A stretch of DNA of 64,000 nt from Candidula unifasciata (lineage: Eukaryota; Mollusca; Gastropoda; Stylommatophora; Geomitridae). The DNA lies in assembly GCA_905116865.2 (NCBI GenBank), contig CAJHNH020008572.1, positions 434,001 through 498,000 of the forward strand, read 5' to 3'. Made by a program: the position numbers and the translations under genes. Under the pieces are notes generated by a model. That model was not told the origin of the DNA. It was given only the letters and a program-made list of their open reading frames with translations, and made no database searches. This document shows, in pieces, positions 63,718 to 64,000 of the stretch. Position 1 is the stretch's first letter. The number at the start of each line of letters is the position of its first letter.

Positions 63718-63739
63718 CTGTATAACACAAGACAATGTT

Positions 63740-63890
63740 TCGATACTTAGATGGGCAACAAAACATGAGACAATCTCTATATTTCTCTACTTTGAAGGTC
63801 AACATAACACAAGACAATTCTCTATATTTCTCTACTTTGAAGGTCAACATAACACAAGACAATCTCTATACATTTTTCTACCTCAGAAGG
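63740..63890. repeat. Short tandem repeat upstream of exon 1, ~45-50-bp unit, 3 copies
   Basis: CTCTATATTTCTCTACTTTG plus AAGGTCAACATAACACAAGA is repeated about three times. ATAACACAAGACAAT also lies directly at the exon 1 acceptor (63722-63736). The rest to 64000 is intron with no gene seen. Confidence 0.88.
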
Positions 63891-64000
63891 GCAAACACAA
63901 TTCACTACATTTCTCTAATAGATGGTTTCTTCTCTTCTCTGAACCTTGTACAACAAGTGTCGGGGGGAGAAATGTTCTGAGCTCTGTCAAGAGCACTATT

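Noticed and set aside
61039..62286. Cys/Leu-rich 'secreted peptide' ORFs on minus
   Set aside because: They come from the 39-bp array at 61.1-62.3 kb; hydrophobic periodicity is due to the unit.

Overview
This is animal nuclear DNA. The dominant feature is one large gene on the minus strand that runs through the whole window and leaves it at both ends. I reconstructed 30 coding exons between 63717 and 47 from splice sites and reading phase. Every exon-exon phase agrees. Together they give 5175 nt, or 1725 codons, with no internal stop. The protein has 25 C2H2-type zinc fingers (one is C2HC) in four clusters, separated by acidic and Gln/Ser-rich linkers. Finger order, linkers and inter-finger motifs ([45 protein letters not shown]) match vertebrate ZNF236, so I call it a ZNF236 orthologue, a putative nuclear DNA-binding regulator. 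The organism is probably a lophotrochozoan invertebrate, perhaps a gastropod mollusc. That is inferred from the mix of retroelements, tRNA-derived SINE-like repeats and repeat-swollen introns, not proven.

Layout, in gene order from high to low coordinates. 63.7-57.6 kb holds exons 1-6 (fingers 1-9). 56.2-54.6 kb holds exons 7-8, a finger-free linker. 53.4-46.5 kb holds exons 9-12 (fingers 10-17). 43.9-35.7 kb holds exons 13-18, a finger-free, Gln/acid-rich stretch that includes a 15-nt microexon. 34.5-27.9 kb holds exons 19-22 (fingers 18-25). 27.0 kb to the window start holds exons 23-30, a long low-complexity region without fingers. More exons are expected beyond both ends.

The introns are unusual. 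Nearly every one carries a tandem minisatellite with a unit of about 16-90 bp, and there are close to 30 arrays. The largest is a 39-bp unit repeated about 170 times over 6.8 kb. Several arrays incorporate or touch splice donors. The 3' end of exon 17 plus its donor is repeated as a 54-bp unit (nine donors in all). The 3' end of exon 13 plus its donor is repeated as a 52-bp unit (twelve donors). Exons 23 and 26 have smaller donor duplications. Arrays also begin within a few bases of the donors of exons 2, 3, 9 and 28. Almost all the long open frames in these arrays are artefacts of the repeat unit.

Mobile DNA in the introns includes a decayed endonuclease-reverse transcriptase LINE (about 13.5-16.3 kb), a 1345-bp hAT-type transposon with terminal inverted repeats and a perfect 8-bp target duplication (22455-23799) that carries a LINE fragment inside, an RNase H-bearing retroelement fragment (about 1.86-2.34 kb), further LINE scraps, and two SINE-like families with five to eight copies each. 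I saw no credible second protein-coding gene, no intact rRNA or tRNA gene and no prokaryotic feature.
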